From contig JABGOQ010000075.1 of assembly GCA_018645405.1 (NCBI GenBank), forward strand, positions 1-42,533: a stretch of DNA of 42,533 nucleotides. The letters are read 5' to 3'. Source of the DNA: Anaerolineae bacterium (GTDB taxonomy: Bacteria > Chloroflexota > Anaerolineae > Anaerolineales > Villigracilaceae). The notes under the pieces are model-generated. The model saw only the letters and a list, made by a program, of their open reading frames with translations. It searched no databases and was not told the origin of the DNA. This document shows positions 32,641 through 40,753 of this stretch, piece after piece (the first letter of the stretch is position 1; every line of letters starts with the position of its first letter). A program made the translations under genes and the position numbers.

Positions 32641-33218
32641 TTTTCTGCAGACGCAAAATCTTCTGGGGTGTTTAGATTCCAGAATGTAAGCCCATCGGGG
32701 TTGAATACGGCGCTTTCTTCAGGCGAAAGCGCATGAACTTTGACTTGGTCGAACCACGAAATCACCTTCCATTTATCGGCATCCAGCGCGGCTTCAATCG
32801 GAGGGATACAAGCATCTCGGCGATAAAGGGCGTGGAGCGGCTCGTAACCATATTCCGTTTTTGGGATGACGATATCCGCACCAGACGTGACGATGAGCTT
32901 GCTTGCCGTTAAAAAGAATTGGTCGCTGGCAAAAGGCATATCACATGCCACTACCGCGACGAGATCGCCTTTAGCGGCAGATAATGCGGTATAGAGTCCG
33001 CCCAATGCACCGCGACCAAGCCTAAGGTCAGGGGCGAGACCCGCATCCAGAAAAGAATAATCTTCGGGGGTATTGGTGGTGACGATAATCTCATCCGCAA
33101 TCGGGGCGAGTCTATCCATCAGATATTGAATCAAAGGAACGCCACGAAAAGGCATCAGGGCTTTATCTTTTCCCATGCGGCTTGATTTGCCGCCAGCTTG
33201 GATGGCGAGAGTTAGCAT
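32625..33218 (-). CDS. mobA: Molybdenum cofactor guanylyltransferase
   Basis: The protein has 197 residues. It attaches GMP to molybdopterin to make the guanine dinucleotide cofactor. The nucleotidyltransferase signature LAIQAGGKSSRMGKDKALMPF opens the protein; CDMPFAS (about 100) is the metal-binding motif, and EPLHALYRRD is typical of MobA. I chose the ATG at 33218, since the frame upstream to 33500 overlaps thrB in antisense. TATAAT lies 6 nt before the ATG. Related nucleotidyltransferases (MocA type) are the alternative. No other molybdopterin gene is in the window. Confidence 0.88.
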   Translation of the reverse strand: MLTLAIQAGGKSSRMGKDKALMPFRGVPLIQYLMDRLAPIADEIIVTTNTPEDYSFLDAGLAPDLRLGRGALGGLYTALSAAKGDLVAVVACDMPFASDQFFLTASKLIVTSGADIVIPKTEYGYEPLHALYRRDACIPPIEAALDADKWKVISWFDQVKVHALSPEESAVFNPDGLTFWNLNTPEDFASAEKNFQS

Positions 33219-33224
33219 GGCTGT

Positions 33225-33230
33225 ATTATA
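33225..33230 (-). promoter_or_regulatory. -10 box of mobA, leaderless
   Basis: Minus-strand TATAAT, 6 nt (ACAGCC), then ATG. No ribosome site. Confidence 0.5.
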
Positions 33231-33318
33231 CTCATTGTAGATAATTAAGCTTGTAGAAATCCTGAGAGCAATGCTCCGCATTGCGATTAGAAAAAACGAA
33301 TAGTGAAAGGCTCTGAAT

Positions 33319-34233
33319 ATGCAAATAAAAGTTATTGTCCCTGCAACCACCGCCAATCTCGGGCCAGGATTCGATGCGCTCGGATTGGCTTTGAATTTAT
33401 GGAATGAAGCGACCTTTGCCTGCACCAGTGATAGCAGCATTTCTGTCACAGTTAAGGGTGAAGGGGAGGAAACGCTCCCCAAAAATGCAGATAATGCCAT
33501 CGCAGAAGCCGCGCTAATGATCTATGATCTGGCCGGAAAAACTTGCAAGGGCTTGAAGATCGACTGCATTAACCGCATCCCGCTTGGCTCTGGGATGGGC
33601 TCCAGCTCTGCCGCTATGCTAACGGGGATGTTGGGGGCAAATGGTTTACTGGGCAATCCTTTTACGGATGAAGAAATTTTGAAGCTGGCAATCGAAACCG
33701 AAGGACACCCCGATAATGTTGCTCCGGCAATGTTGGGAGGACTGGTGGCATCTATTTTGCATAAGGAGCGGGTCATCTCAATGAGGCTTCCGACCAAAGC
33801 CAATCGTGGTCCCATCCATGCGACTCTGGCTCTGCCCGATTTTGATTTTCCCACCAGTCAGGCGCGCGCAATTTTACCAAAAGATGTGACACGTGTAGAT
33901 GCCATCCACAATTTGAGCCGTGTTGTTTTGGTAACAGAGGCATTACGAACAGGGAATATGGAATTGCTGGGAATCGCGATGAAAGACAGTTTACATCAAC
34001 CCTATAGGCTAAAATTAATTCCGGGTGCAATTAGCGCGCTAAAAGCCGGGAAGGAAGCAGGCGCTTCAGCTGTCGCGCTTTCTGGCGCTGGACCCAGCTT
34101 AATCGCGTTTTCACCCAAAGAAGACGAGGCTATCGGTGCCGCGATGAAAAGAGAATTTAAAGCTGCAGGCTTGGGTGTACGCATTTTTGAGCTGGGAACA
34201 AGTTATGAAGGGGCAGAAGTGACGATTATATAG
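33319..34233 (+). CDS. thrB: Homoserine kinase
   Basis: The protein has 304 residues. It is a GHMP kinase that phosphorylates homoserine for threonine synthesis. VPATTANLGPGFDALGLAL at the start and the ATP-loop IPLGSGMGSSSAAM (about 92-105) are classic, with the C-terminal ALSGAGPSLIAF motif 3. Length is usual. A small hairpin, GCAATGC-TCC-GCATTGC, lies upstream at 33268-33284. It is 15 bp from the following radical SAM gene, so the two are probably cotranscribed. Confidence 0.95.
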   Translation: MQIKVIVPATTANLGPGFDALGLALNLWNEATFACTSDSSISVTVKGEGEETLPKNADNAIAEAALMIYDLAGKTCKGLKIDCINRIPLGSGMGSSSAAMLTGMLGANGLLGNPFTDEEILKLAIETEGHPDNVAPAMLGGLVASILHKERVISMRLPTKANRGPIHATLALPDFDFPTSQARAILPKDVTRVDAIHNLSRVVLVTEALRTGNMELLGIAMKDSLHQPYRLKLIPGAISALKAGKEAGASAVALSGAGPSLIAFSPKEDEAIGAAMKREFKAAGLGVRIFELGTSYEGAEVTII

Positions 34234-34248
34234 AAAAGAAGGGAAGTG

Positions 34249-35355
34249 ATGAATTTAGACCAAAAACTCGATGCATTAACCGCTCACGGCACACTTTATG
34301 AAAAACTGGATGATAAAGCCCTGCGCTGTTTCGCGTGTGGGCATCGGTGCTTAATCCGTGAAGGGAAGCGCGGGGTTTGCCAAGTACGTTTCAACGTAGA
34401 CGGTGAGTTACGCGTCCCGTGGGGATATGTTGTCGCGCTGCAAGCAGACCCGATTGAGAAGAAACCCCTCTATCATTTTCTCTCTGGCGAAAACGCGCTT
34501 TCCTTCGGGATGCTGGGCTGCGACCTGCATTGCGACTATTGTCAGAACTGGTTTACATCCCAAGCTATGCGAGACCCTGCATCTGAGCGTGCCGGGCAGC
34601 TGGTGCGTGAAACGAGCGCGGCGCAGTTAATCTCCTTGGCGCAACAAACTGATTCTAAAATTATCGCCTCTACCTATAATGAGCCACTTATCACGTCAGA
34701 ATGGGCGGTAGAGATTTTCAGAGAAGCGCAAAAAGCGGGGCTAAAAACGGCGATGATTTCTAATGGGCACGCTACGCCTGAAGCTCTTGATTATCTAGCT
34801 CCTCATCTCGATGGCTATAAAATCGACTTAAAATCTATGCAAGATAAAAACTATCGACAATTGGGGGGCGTTTTGCAAAATGTGTTGGATAGTATCACCC
34901 TCGCCCACAAGCTGGGATTATGGGTAGAAGTCGTTACGCTGGTCGTGCCGGGATTCAACGATTCAAACGCGGAGTTGTGGGAGGCTGCCCGCTTTTTGGC
35001 AGGAATCTCCCCCAATATTCCGTGGCATGTGACTGCCTATCATCGTGATTATAAAATGGTGGAGAATGAGAACACATCTGTTGAAACACTCATCCGCGCG
35101 GCGGATATTGGGCGAGAAGCTGGGCTGAATCACGTCTACGCAGGGAACGCGCATGGGCTGGCAGGTGAATACGAGAGTACACATTGTTCGGTCTGTAGCA
35201 AATCCCTCGTCACGCGGCGCGGCTTTTCAATCCAAGAATATAAATTAACGAGCGAAGGAGCTTGTCCACATTGTGGGACAACGGTTGCGGGGGTGTGGAC
35301 GAATAATCCCAAAGATGTCAGTTTGAATGGGCTAGGAATGCCAAGGTTGATTTAA
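34249..35355 (+). CDS. AmmeMemoRadiSam-system radical SAM enzyme (AmrS/PflA-like)
   Basis: The protein has 368 residues. Four N-terminal cysteines (27, 30, 34, 44; CFACGHRC and GVC) precede the radical SAM cluster motif CDLHCDYC (Cys91, 95, 98) with QNW after it. ASTYNEPLIT and YKIDLKSM are as in glycyl-radical activases and the AmrS group. A C-terminal rubredoxin-like knuckle (CSVC and CPHC, about 308-340) extends it. The usual partners, Memo and AMMECR1, are not adjacent. I start at the ATG at 34249 after GGGAAG; a GTG directly before is the alternative. Substrate unknown. Confidence 0.87.
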   Translation: MNLDQKLDALTAHGTLYEKLDDKALRCFACGHRCLIREGKRGVCQVRFNVDGELRVPWGYVVALQADPIEKKPLYHFLSGENALSFGMLGCDLHCDYCQNWFTSQAMRDPASERAGQLVRETSAAQLISLAQQTDSKIIASTYNEPLITSEWAVEIFREAQKAGLKTAMISNGHATPEALDYLAPHLDGYKIDLKSMQDKNYRQLGGVLQNVLDSITLAHKLGLWVEVVTLVVPGFNDSNAELWEAARFLAGISPNIPWHVTAYHRDYKMVENENTSVETLIRAADIGREAGLNHVYAGNAHGLAGEYESTHCSVCSKSLVTRRGFSIQEYKLTSEGACPHCGTTVAGVWTNNPKDVSLNGLGMPRLI

Positions 35356-35390
35356 AAGAAATATTAGCGTTTGATTAAATGTCGATCGTT

Positions 35391-35418
35391 TTGAAAGAGA
35401 TATGACTCAAAATAATAG
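35391..35418 (+). promoter_or_regulatory. Promoter of the 103-residue protein gene
   Basis: TTGAAA (35391-35396), 16 bp, TAATAG (35413-35418). The ATG follows at 35463 with AAGGAG. Confidence 0.45.
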
Positions 35419-35462
35419 ATGTGGACGATACTTTATCCAAACTATTATTTAAGGAGTAAGAA

Positions 35463-35774
35463 ATGAAAGCCGTGAAAGTACAGTACACTGTAAAAGAGAG
35501 TTATGTTGCAACCAATAAAAAGAATATTGAGAAGGTGATGGCTGATCTGCGGGCGTTGAACAACCCGGGAATCAAGTACAGTGCCTTCCTGCTGGGTGAT
35601 GGAAAAACCTTCGTTCATTTTGCCATGTACCCGGATGATGCGACTATGTCCATAGTGGGCGAATTGGATGCTTTCAAGAAATTCCGTCAAGCATTAAAAG
35701 AAAGCCAACCCGAAGTTCCGCCCAATGCAGAAGATTTGAATTTGGTTGCTTCTGCTTACGATTTCTTTGCATAA
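35463..35774 (+). CDS. Small protein, possible dimeric alpha/beta-barrel (ABM-like)
   Basis: The protein has 103 residues. The pattern strand-helix (VQYTVKESYVATNKKNIEKV), strand-strand (IKYSAFLLGDGKTFVHFAMY), helix (ELDAFKKFRQAL) resembles single-domain ferredoxin-like proteins of the ABM/DUF type. I see no catalytic residues. It has a strong ribosome site (AAGGAG) and its own terminator, so it is probably well expressed. It lies just upstream of the sigma factor gene. Confidence 0.65.
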   Translation: MKAVKVQYTVKESYVATNKKNIEKVMADLRALNNPGIKYSAFLLGDGKTFVHFAMYPDDATMSIVGELDAFKKFRQALKESQPEVPPNAEDLNLVASAYDFFA

Positions 35775-35786
35775 GGTATCTTATCA

Positions 35787-35829
35787 AATCGTCGGGGAAT
35801 GGTTTATATGCCATTTCTCGACGATTTTT
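35787..35829 (+). terminator. Terminator between the small gene and the sigma factor
   Basis: AAATCGTCG...GAATGG pairs with CCATTTC...CGACGATTT, followed by TTTTTAA. Confidence 0.85.
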
Positions 35830-35842
35830 AATAGACAAAACT

Positions 35843-36661
35843 ATGACTGAAAAAGAATTACTTATAAACGCTCAAGAGGGAAATATACGTGCTTTTCATA
35901 CTTTGTTTTCTGAGTTTCAGCCCCAATTGAAATCATATTTATATCGACTACTAGCAGACCGAAATGATATGGAAGATATGGCGCATGATGTTTTTATTCT
36001 TGCCTTTGAAAAGCTCCCTCAATTTAGAGCGGAAGCAAGTTTGAAAACCTGGGTTTTTACAATTGCGACCAACCATGCAAAAAGGCATTTGAAAAATCAA
36101 AAACGATGGAACACAAATACCTTTGAGCTTACTCGTGAATTTGCCCATAATAATCCGGAAGCGATGAATAAGATTGATCATGCAAGCCAGTATTCACCTC
36201 ATCGGGTTTATGAAATCCGAGAGCATATCGATTATTGTTTTACTTGTATTTCTAAAATGCTGACTCTTGAGCAGCAAATCACCTTGATATTGAAAAATAT
36301 TTATTCTTTTAAGGTCAAGGAAATTGCAGATATTATGGGTGAATCACAAGGGGTAGTCAAACACTTACTGCATGACGCCCGAAAAACGATGATCTCGATT
36401 TTTGATGATACTTGTGCCTTTGTATCTCAAAAAGGGATTTGCAATCAATGCAGTGGGTTAAACGGAAAATTTAACCCCAAACAGGATCAACAAGCTGAAT
36501 TGATGAAAATTAAAATGGTGAAAAATAGAGCAAGCTATAAGCGTGATGCGTTTTTTGACCTGAGAATGGAACTAGTTCAGGCGATTGACCCCTTGCACGG
36601 AAATGGAGCAGATTTGCACGAGGCTTTTATGAAGATTAATCATCAAGTCAATACATTATAG
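35843..36661 (+). CDS. ECF-like RNA polymerase sigma factor with C-terminal extension
   Basis: The protein has 272 residues, longer than the usual 160-200 of ECF sigma factors. Region 2 (about 15-95) includes DMEDMAHDVFILAFEKLPQFR and LKTWVFTIATNHAKRHL; region 4 (about 130-190) includes MLTLEQQITLILK and FKVKEIADIMGESQGVVKHLLHDAR. A tail of about 75 residues follows and carries CAFVSQKGICNQCSG, a possible metal-binding or redox motif. No anti-sigma gene is adjacent. There is no clear ribosome site, and the start lies 13 bp after the preceding terminator. Confidence 0.85.
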   Translation: MTEKELLINAQEGNIRAFHTLFSEFQPQLKSYLYRLLADRNDMEDMAHDVFILAFEKLPQFRAEASLKTWVFTIATNHAKRHLKNQKRWNTNTFELTREFAHNNPEAMNKIDHASQYSPHRVYEIREHIDYCFTCISKMLTLEQQITLILKNIYSFKVKEIADIMGESQGVVKHLLHDARKTMISIFDDTCAFVSQKGICNQCSGLNGKFNPKQDQQAELMKIKMVKNRASYKRDAFFDLRMELVQAIDPLHGNGADLHEAFMKINHQVNTL

Positions 36662-36683
36662 AAATGTGCACTTTTTTATAATC

Positions 36684-36715
36684 AAAACGCCGAGATGTTC
36701 ATCTCGGCGTTTTTT
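36684..36715. terminator. Bidirectional terminator between sigma factor and DDAH genes
   Basis: AAAACGCCGAGATG and CATCTCGGCGTTTT with a 2-nt loop. T runs on both strands serve the convergent genes. Confidence 0.9.
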
Positions 36716-36738
36716 CTGTGGGTAAATTTTCTTTCCTT

Positions 36739-37500
36739 TTAAAATCTCAACGACAAACAACTTAAACCACCATCCAATTTTTGATATTCAGAAACATCCA
36801 CTTCTCTAATTTTGTAGCCAGCAGCCTCGATTGTGGCACGTGCCTTTGGATACCCTTTTGGCATGATCACCGTGCCATTCACCCAAATACAATTGGCGGC
36901 AGCAAGCTCGCCTTCATCAATTGCCAGAATGTTGAATTTCTGAAAATCCTCTTTTGCCAAAAACTCTCCGGATGCTATCAAATTATTATTTTCTAAATAA
37001 GCCAAGCCTGTCTTTAAATGCAGGACTTTTTTTAGCTCAACGGTAGAGCCACTCATTCCATATTTTTTAAGATACTCAATCATCTGGTCTGCGCCGCTCT
37101 GATTTGTTCTTTCAGATAGCCCAATATAAAAATGATCGCCCACTATCATAATATCGCCCGCTTCAACGTGTCCGGGCTCGTGGATTTCTTCGATATTGGT
37201 ATAAAATTCTTCCAAGATATTTTTCATCGCAATTATTTCGCCCCTTCGCGAATCCGCGCCAGGATTTGTGATAATCGCACACTCGCGAGTTAACAAAGCC
37301 ACATCCTCCACAAATGTAGAATCGGGGTATTCTTCATCTGCATCCAAGACCGTGACTTCCAAGCCGCATTCTTTTAACGCCTCTATATAATCTGCGTGTT
37401 GGGCGAGTGCCAATTCATGATCTGGGCGACCTAGATCTGCTGTACTGATTCCATTCACCATACTTTTTCCGGGCGTTCTAACAATTGCTTTTTTGAACAT
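36739..37500 (-). CDS. Dimethylarginine dimethylaminohydrolase (DDAH)
   Basis: The protein has 253 residues. It hydrolyses N-omega-methylated arginines to citrulline and methylamines. The sequence runs nearly colinear with Pseudomonas DDAH as I recall it: RTPGKSMVNGISTADLGRPD near the start, PDSTFVEDVALL, EAGDIM with Glu113, VLHLKTGLAYLE with His161, and the catalytic Cys248 in GGLSCLSLRF. All active-site residues appear present. I chose the ATG at 37500, which has AAGGAG upstream. The open frame extends to 37635 but runs antisense-like through a GGDEF remnant. Confidence 0.92.
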   Translation of the reverse strand: MFKKAIVRTPGKSMVNGISTADLGRPDHELALAQHADYIEALKECGLEVTVLDADEEYPDSTFVEDVALLTRECAIITNPGADSRRGEIIAMKNILEEFYTNIEEIHEPGHVEAGDIMIVGDHFYIGLSERTNQSGADQMIEYLKKYGMSGSTVELKKVLHLKTGLAYLENNNLIASGEFLAKEDFQKFNILAIDEGELAAANCIWVNGTVIMPKGYPKARATIEAAGYKIREVDVSEYQKLDGGLSCLSLRF

Positions 37501-37549
37501 GCGATGGTTCTCCTTTATTATTTTCTCTCCTATATGAGAAGAGCGCGTA

Positions 37550-37672
37550 TTAGATATTCTCTGGGATAGCTTCCTGCGAAACGATCTTGTTTCTAGTTTG
37601 CTTGGCGATATATAGAGCTTGGTCGGCGACCTCACAGAGGCGGTCTACATAGTTCTTGATAATTACCCTTTT
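37550..37672 (-). pseudogene. C-terminal remnant of a GGDEF (diguanylate cyclase) domain
   Basis: In one minus-strand frame from the stop at 37550-37552, about 36 codons read like the last helix of a GGDEF domain: DRLCEVADQALYIAKQT then RNKIV, where functional proteins have ADQALYxAKxxGRNRV. The Gly before RN is missing. Upstream in this frame are stops within the YHYH gene. No active-site motif remains, so it is a decayed fragment lying between DDAH and the YHYH gene. Confidence 0.65.
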
Positions 37673-38673
37673 CTATTATAAGTCTCAATGGTCCTATTCC
37701 CTGCTAAATCTAAAAACTCGAAGGTATAGGTATTGCCTGAGACGCAGTAATTAACATAGGCTTTTTTGCCATCAATCTGATATTCCAGAGAGTAAGATTC
37801 GTTCCCTAATTCCTGAAAATCGGTGATGATCGCGCCTTTTAGCGGCTGCAAATGTGGACGAATAGGTTGCGTTCGCGGCTGCGGCTCGATCTGTTCATTC
37901 TGGACGGTGACAATGCCGCGCATCCCACCGTTGATATAGGGGTAAGTATTCGTACCGTGATAATGGTAGAGCCCATTTGCGTCAAAATGACCGTTGAATT
38001 CATCTAACGTCATCATTGGTGAGCCATCGGGTTCTGTGGCTCCATAGATCGGGAAGCCATCTAGCGCAAAAGCGATGGGGGAATTTACACCGACAATATC
38101 TTGCAAATGGAGCGGGGCAACGTGATAGTGATAATCATCTGCACGACCAGAGTGCCCCCCATATTCATCCAGTTCTCCAGCAAGATAGGCATCATCGCCG
38201 CGATTGTTGAGGGCGTTGAAAATTGGCACTCCATTGGCTGCTAATGCAATCGCACCACGATAAAGATTGGTCTTAACCGAGACAGGATTATCGGCAATGA
38301 CAGGGTTGAGCAGGATGCGCCAAGCATTATTCCCTGTATAGAATTGCGGCAAGGGGACTTGTTGTTGCCAGCTTTTGATGCCGATCATCAAGGGGTGATT
38401 GGGCATCCCATCGGATTCTACGTAGAGATATTGCTCATCTTGATAGGTATTGACTTTGCCTTCAAAGGCGTCGAAGCCCATACTATGCAAAACTTCTGAT
38501 GGAGATGTTGCTGTTGCGAGGGGCGGTACCTGGGTTGGCGGTAAATGTGTATGTGTTGGCTGGGCTGTTGGATCGGGAGTAAGCAGAGCTTCATCCATGC
38601 CACAGGCAGTTATCAATGCGCTCCCCAACCCTAATGCAGATAATCTTAAAAAATCTCTTCGTGAAATTTTCAT
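37663..38673 (-). CDS. YHYH-domain exported lipoprotein
   Basis: The protein has 336 residues. The N-terminus SRRDFLRLSALGLGSA is a Tat-type signal and also carries lipobox ITAC (Cys24), so it is a folded, anchored extracellular protein. A Thr/Pro linker (about 35-58) follows. The YHYH domain shows both signature copies, DDYHYHVAPL and GLYHYHGT, with FALDGFPIYG between them. The histidines suggest metal binding; the biochemical role is unknown. Ribosome site AAGGAAAC. It lies downstream of the YceI-containing lipoprotein gene on the same strand. Confidence 0.85.
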   Translation of the reverse strand: MKISRRDFLRLSALGLGSALITACGMDEALLTPDPTAQPTHTHLPPTQVPPLATATSPSEVLHSMGFDAFEGKVNTYQDEQYLYVESDGMPNHPLMIGIKSWQQQVPLPQFYTGNNAWRILLNPVIADNPVSVKTNLYRGAIALAANGVPIFNALNNRGDDAYLAGELDEYGGHSGRADDYHYHVAPLHLQDIVGVNSPIAFALDGFPIYGATEPDGSPMMTLDEFNGHFDANGLYHYHGTNTYPYINGGMRGIVTVQNEQIEPQPRTQPIRPHLQPLKGAIITDFQELGNESYSLEYQIDGKKAYVNYCVSGNTYTFEFLDLAGNRTIETYNRKG

Positions 38674-38708
38674 GAAGTTTCCTTATTTAGTTTTTACGTC
38701 ATTATGAC

Positions 38709-38755
38709 AGCGGCGGTTGAGTCTGGCGAAAAAGATCGCTTACTCAACCGCCGCT
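38709..38755. repeat. AGCGGCGGTTGAGT palindrome
   Basis: AGCGGCGGTTGAGT (38709-38722) and ACTCAACCGCCGCT (38742-38755), perfect 14-bp arms, between the YHYH and YceI genes. Confidence 0.85.
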
Positions 38756-38778
38756 TTAGTTTAGACCTGCACTTTTTC

Positions 38779-40437
38779 TTAGGGTGCGTTAACTGTCATA
38801 CGGCAGAGTACAGTGTTGTTCGTCTCGAGATCAGGTCCCCAGATGAATTGGGCAGATGAATCCCAGCGGATTTGGCTATATCCGTCTTTGGGGCTGACAG
38901 CGTTTTCTGAGTGAATTGTTGTGGCTGTCCAACCGCTATCATTGTAATTGGCGGATTTCCAACCCGAGGGTTCGCCCAAATCGGTGAAATCACAGAGGGC
39001 AGTACCGGCAACAGGGTTTGATGTTCTCTCACAACTTTTATCAAGCGGGGCTTCGTGGATGACGGTACAAGCCCAGTCTGAGCCGGAGACGGCAACGACA
39101 TTACCTGTGCTCAATTCGGTGAGTTGCATGATGAAACCACCATCACCCATTTGCTGTTTATTGCTACCGATATATTCGAGACCAGTATCGTTTTCTTTGA
39201 AATCTTTCAAGATGAAGTTAAGTGTGAGCGGATAACTGGCTTCAAAGGTGACGCTTTCAGCGTTGAAAGAACGTTCGGTATTAATAGACACGCTATCTTC
39301 AACAATGAGAGCATCTTCAAGATAGGCAGCAAACCAATTATCTGCCCAAGCTTCAAGTTTGAAGGAAGAAGAACCGCCTGTGACTGCTGACGCACTTGTA
39401 TCTATTTGTGTATTGGATTCAGTTCCCTGCGCAGGGGGAGAACCACCTTGACCGTCTTGAGACCCTCTAGCTGGAACACCCAGCGCATCTGTTAATTCCT
39501 GTTCAAATAAGCCGAGTTGTGCCGCAGCGGCAGCAAAGTCTGGTGGTCCTTGTCCTGGCTCTCCAACTGCGGACTTCAGCGTTTCTTCAGCAATGCCTAG
39601 TATTTCAGCGGCAGCAGAGAAGTCAGGTCCCGGAGGTCGGCCATCATCAAAGTTATTTGTGTTAGCATCATTTGTCTGATTTTCTGTAGAGGCAGTGCTA
39701 GAAGAGTTTGTATCCGTATTATTTGCAATTGATGTTGATGTATTTGATGCAAGTAATGCCACTGTCATCTCGACTTCATCATTAATTGCCTTATCGCCCA
39801 AATCGCTAAATAAAGAGCCTGAATTATAAGTAATATCATATAAGGTACGATCAAAAACAATATCTGCGTTAAGGGTGATGTTATTATTTCCCTCAACTAC
39901 CTGAGCCAGAAACGCAATCGGGTTGCTAATGTCTTTTATAGTCAAATTACCATTAACCGTATATGCACCATTGCCTAGAGGAGCAGCAGAGAGAATATCT
40001 ATTCTCGAAGTAGGATAATTCTGAACATCGAAAAAATCGCCATCTTTGATATGTGTCATCAAACGCGCGGCATCGTCTCCGGTCAAATTTTCATTGACCA
40101 TGCTGGTCATATCCATCACGGCTGAGCCAGAAAGTAGCGTGCCATTATCTACGACAAAAGACCCTTCAAGAATATCAATTGAGCCATAATGCGAACCGCC
40201 GACTGCTTTCGATCCCAGCCAGCCAACAGTGGATGCGGCTGTATTAATAGTATAGCTGGTGCTACCTGCTACAGCCACATCTGAACTGGATTCATCAACT
40301 TGGGGAACAGAAGTCTCCTGCTCCTGCGTTTGGGTATTATTTTCCACTGTGGGAGCTTCAGTTTCCGTGCCTCCACATGCTGTTAACCCAATTGCGATTA
40401 AAATTACTACGAATATAAATTTAATTCTCTTACTCAT
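38779..40437 (-). CDS. Lipoprotein with YceI-like domain and YHYH-associated C-terminal domain
   Basis: The protein has 552 residues. Lipobox LTAC (Cys21) and a Glu/Thr/Ser linker precede a YceI-like lipocalin-type domain (about 60-230: STVGWLGSKAVGGSHYGSI, VNGNLTIKDISNPI, FDRTLYDITYNSGS). YceI domains bind polyisoprenoids or amphiphiles in a hydrophobic cavity. After an Asn/Thr-rich linker come two repeats of a helical unit (PDFSAAAEILGIAEETLKSA and PDFAAAAAQLGLFEQELTDA, about 272-320). The last ~190 residues (from about FKLEAWADNWFAAYLE) form a beta-rich domain with Cys pairs and Trp motifs. Ribosome site AGGAG. The gene is probably cotranscribed with the YHYH gene. Confidence 0.75.
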   Translation of the reverse strand: MSKRIKFIFVVILIAIGLTACGGTETEAPTVENNTQTQEQETSVPQVDESSSDVAVAGSTSYTINTAASTVGWLGSKAVGGSHYGSIDILEGSFVVDNGTLLSGSAVMDMTSMVNENLTGDDAARLMTHIKDGDFFDVQNYPTSRIDILSAAPLGNGAYTVNGNLTIKDISNPIAFLAQVVEGNNNITLNADIVFDRTLYDITYNSGSLFSDLGDKAINDEVEMTVALLASNTSTSIANNTDTNSSSTASTENQTNDANTNNFDDGRPPGPDFSAAAEILGIAEETLKSAVGEPGQGPPDFAAAAAQLGLFEQELTDALGVPARGSQDGQGGSPPAQGTESNTQIDTSASAVTGGSSSFKLEAWADNWFAAYLEDALIVEDSVSINTERSFNAESVTFEASYPLTLNFILKDFKENDTGLEYIGSNKQQMGDGGFIMQLTELSTGNVVAVSGSDWACTVIHEAPLDKSCERTSNPVAGTALCDFTDLGEPSGWKSANYNDSGWTATTIHSENAVSPKDGYSQIRWDSSAQFIWGPDLETNNTVLCRMTVNAP

Positions 40438-40753
40438 AACTTTCTCCTATAGAAAGGGAAGAATTCTTCTCCCATAATCTAGCAAGAATATAAAATAAAG
40501 ATGTTCAGAAGTTGTTTAGGTTTCTTTGGGGTTTTGCTTAGAAATAGGAAAGGAGCCCCCCTCAGTCCCCCAAAATGCCAAAAGCATGGAATGGGGGGGG
40601 GAAGAATAGAATTTCTCCCCTAAATTCGACAGCACTATCGTCGCATTTGGGGGAGGCTGGGAGGGGCAGGGGATAAACTACAAAATCTGTTAGAAGCAGG
40701 AAAAAAGCAAGTATCCACTTCTTGATGATTCTACTGCACCCACTGCTCGCTGT
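40438..40753. other. 316-bp gap with a GC-rich palindromic element
   Basis: The gap separates two lipoprotein genes. It holds an imperfect palindrome: GCCCCCCTCAGTCCCCC (from 40555) against GGGGGAGGCTGGGAGGGGC (to 40667), with AAAATGC and GCATTT as inner arms, about 113 bp in all. I see no coding sequence. Confidence 0.75.
40555..40667. repeat. GC-rich palindromic element (MITE-like)
   Basis: Arms of about 24 bp, imperfectly inverted, at 40555-40578 and 40643-40667. The arm style (CCCC-CTCAG-CCCCC) resembles the short palindrome inside the methylase-like gene at 7996-8033. Confidence 0.7.

Noticed and set aside
33219..33500. N-terminal extension of MobA
   Set aside because: It runs antisense into thrB; the signature LAIQAGGKSSRMG begins at the ATG at 33218, with TATAAT just upstream.
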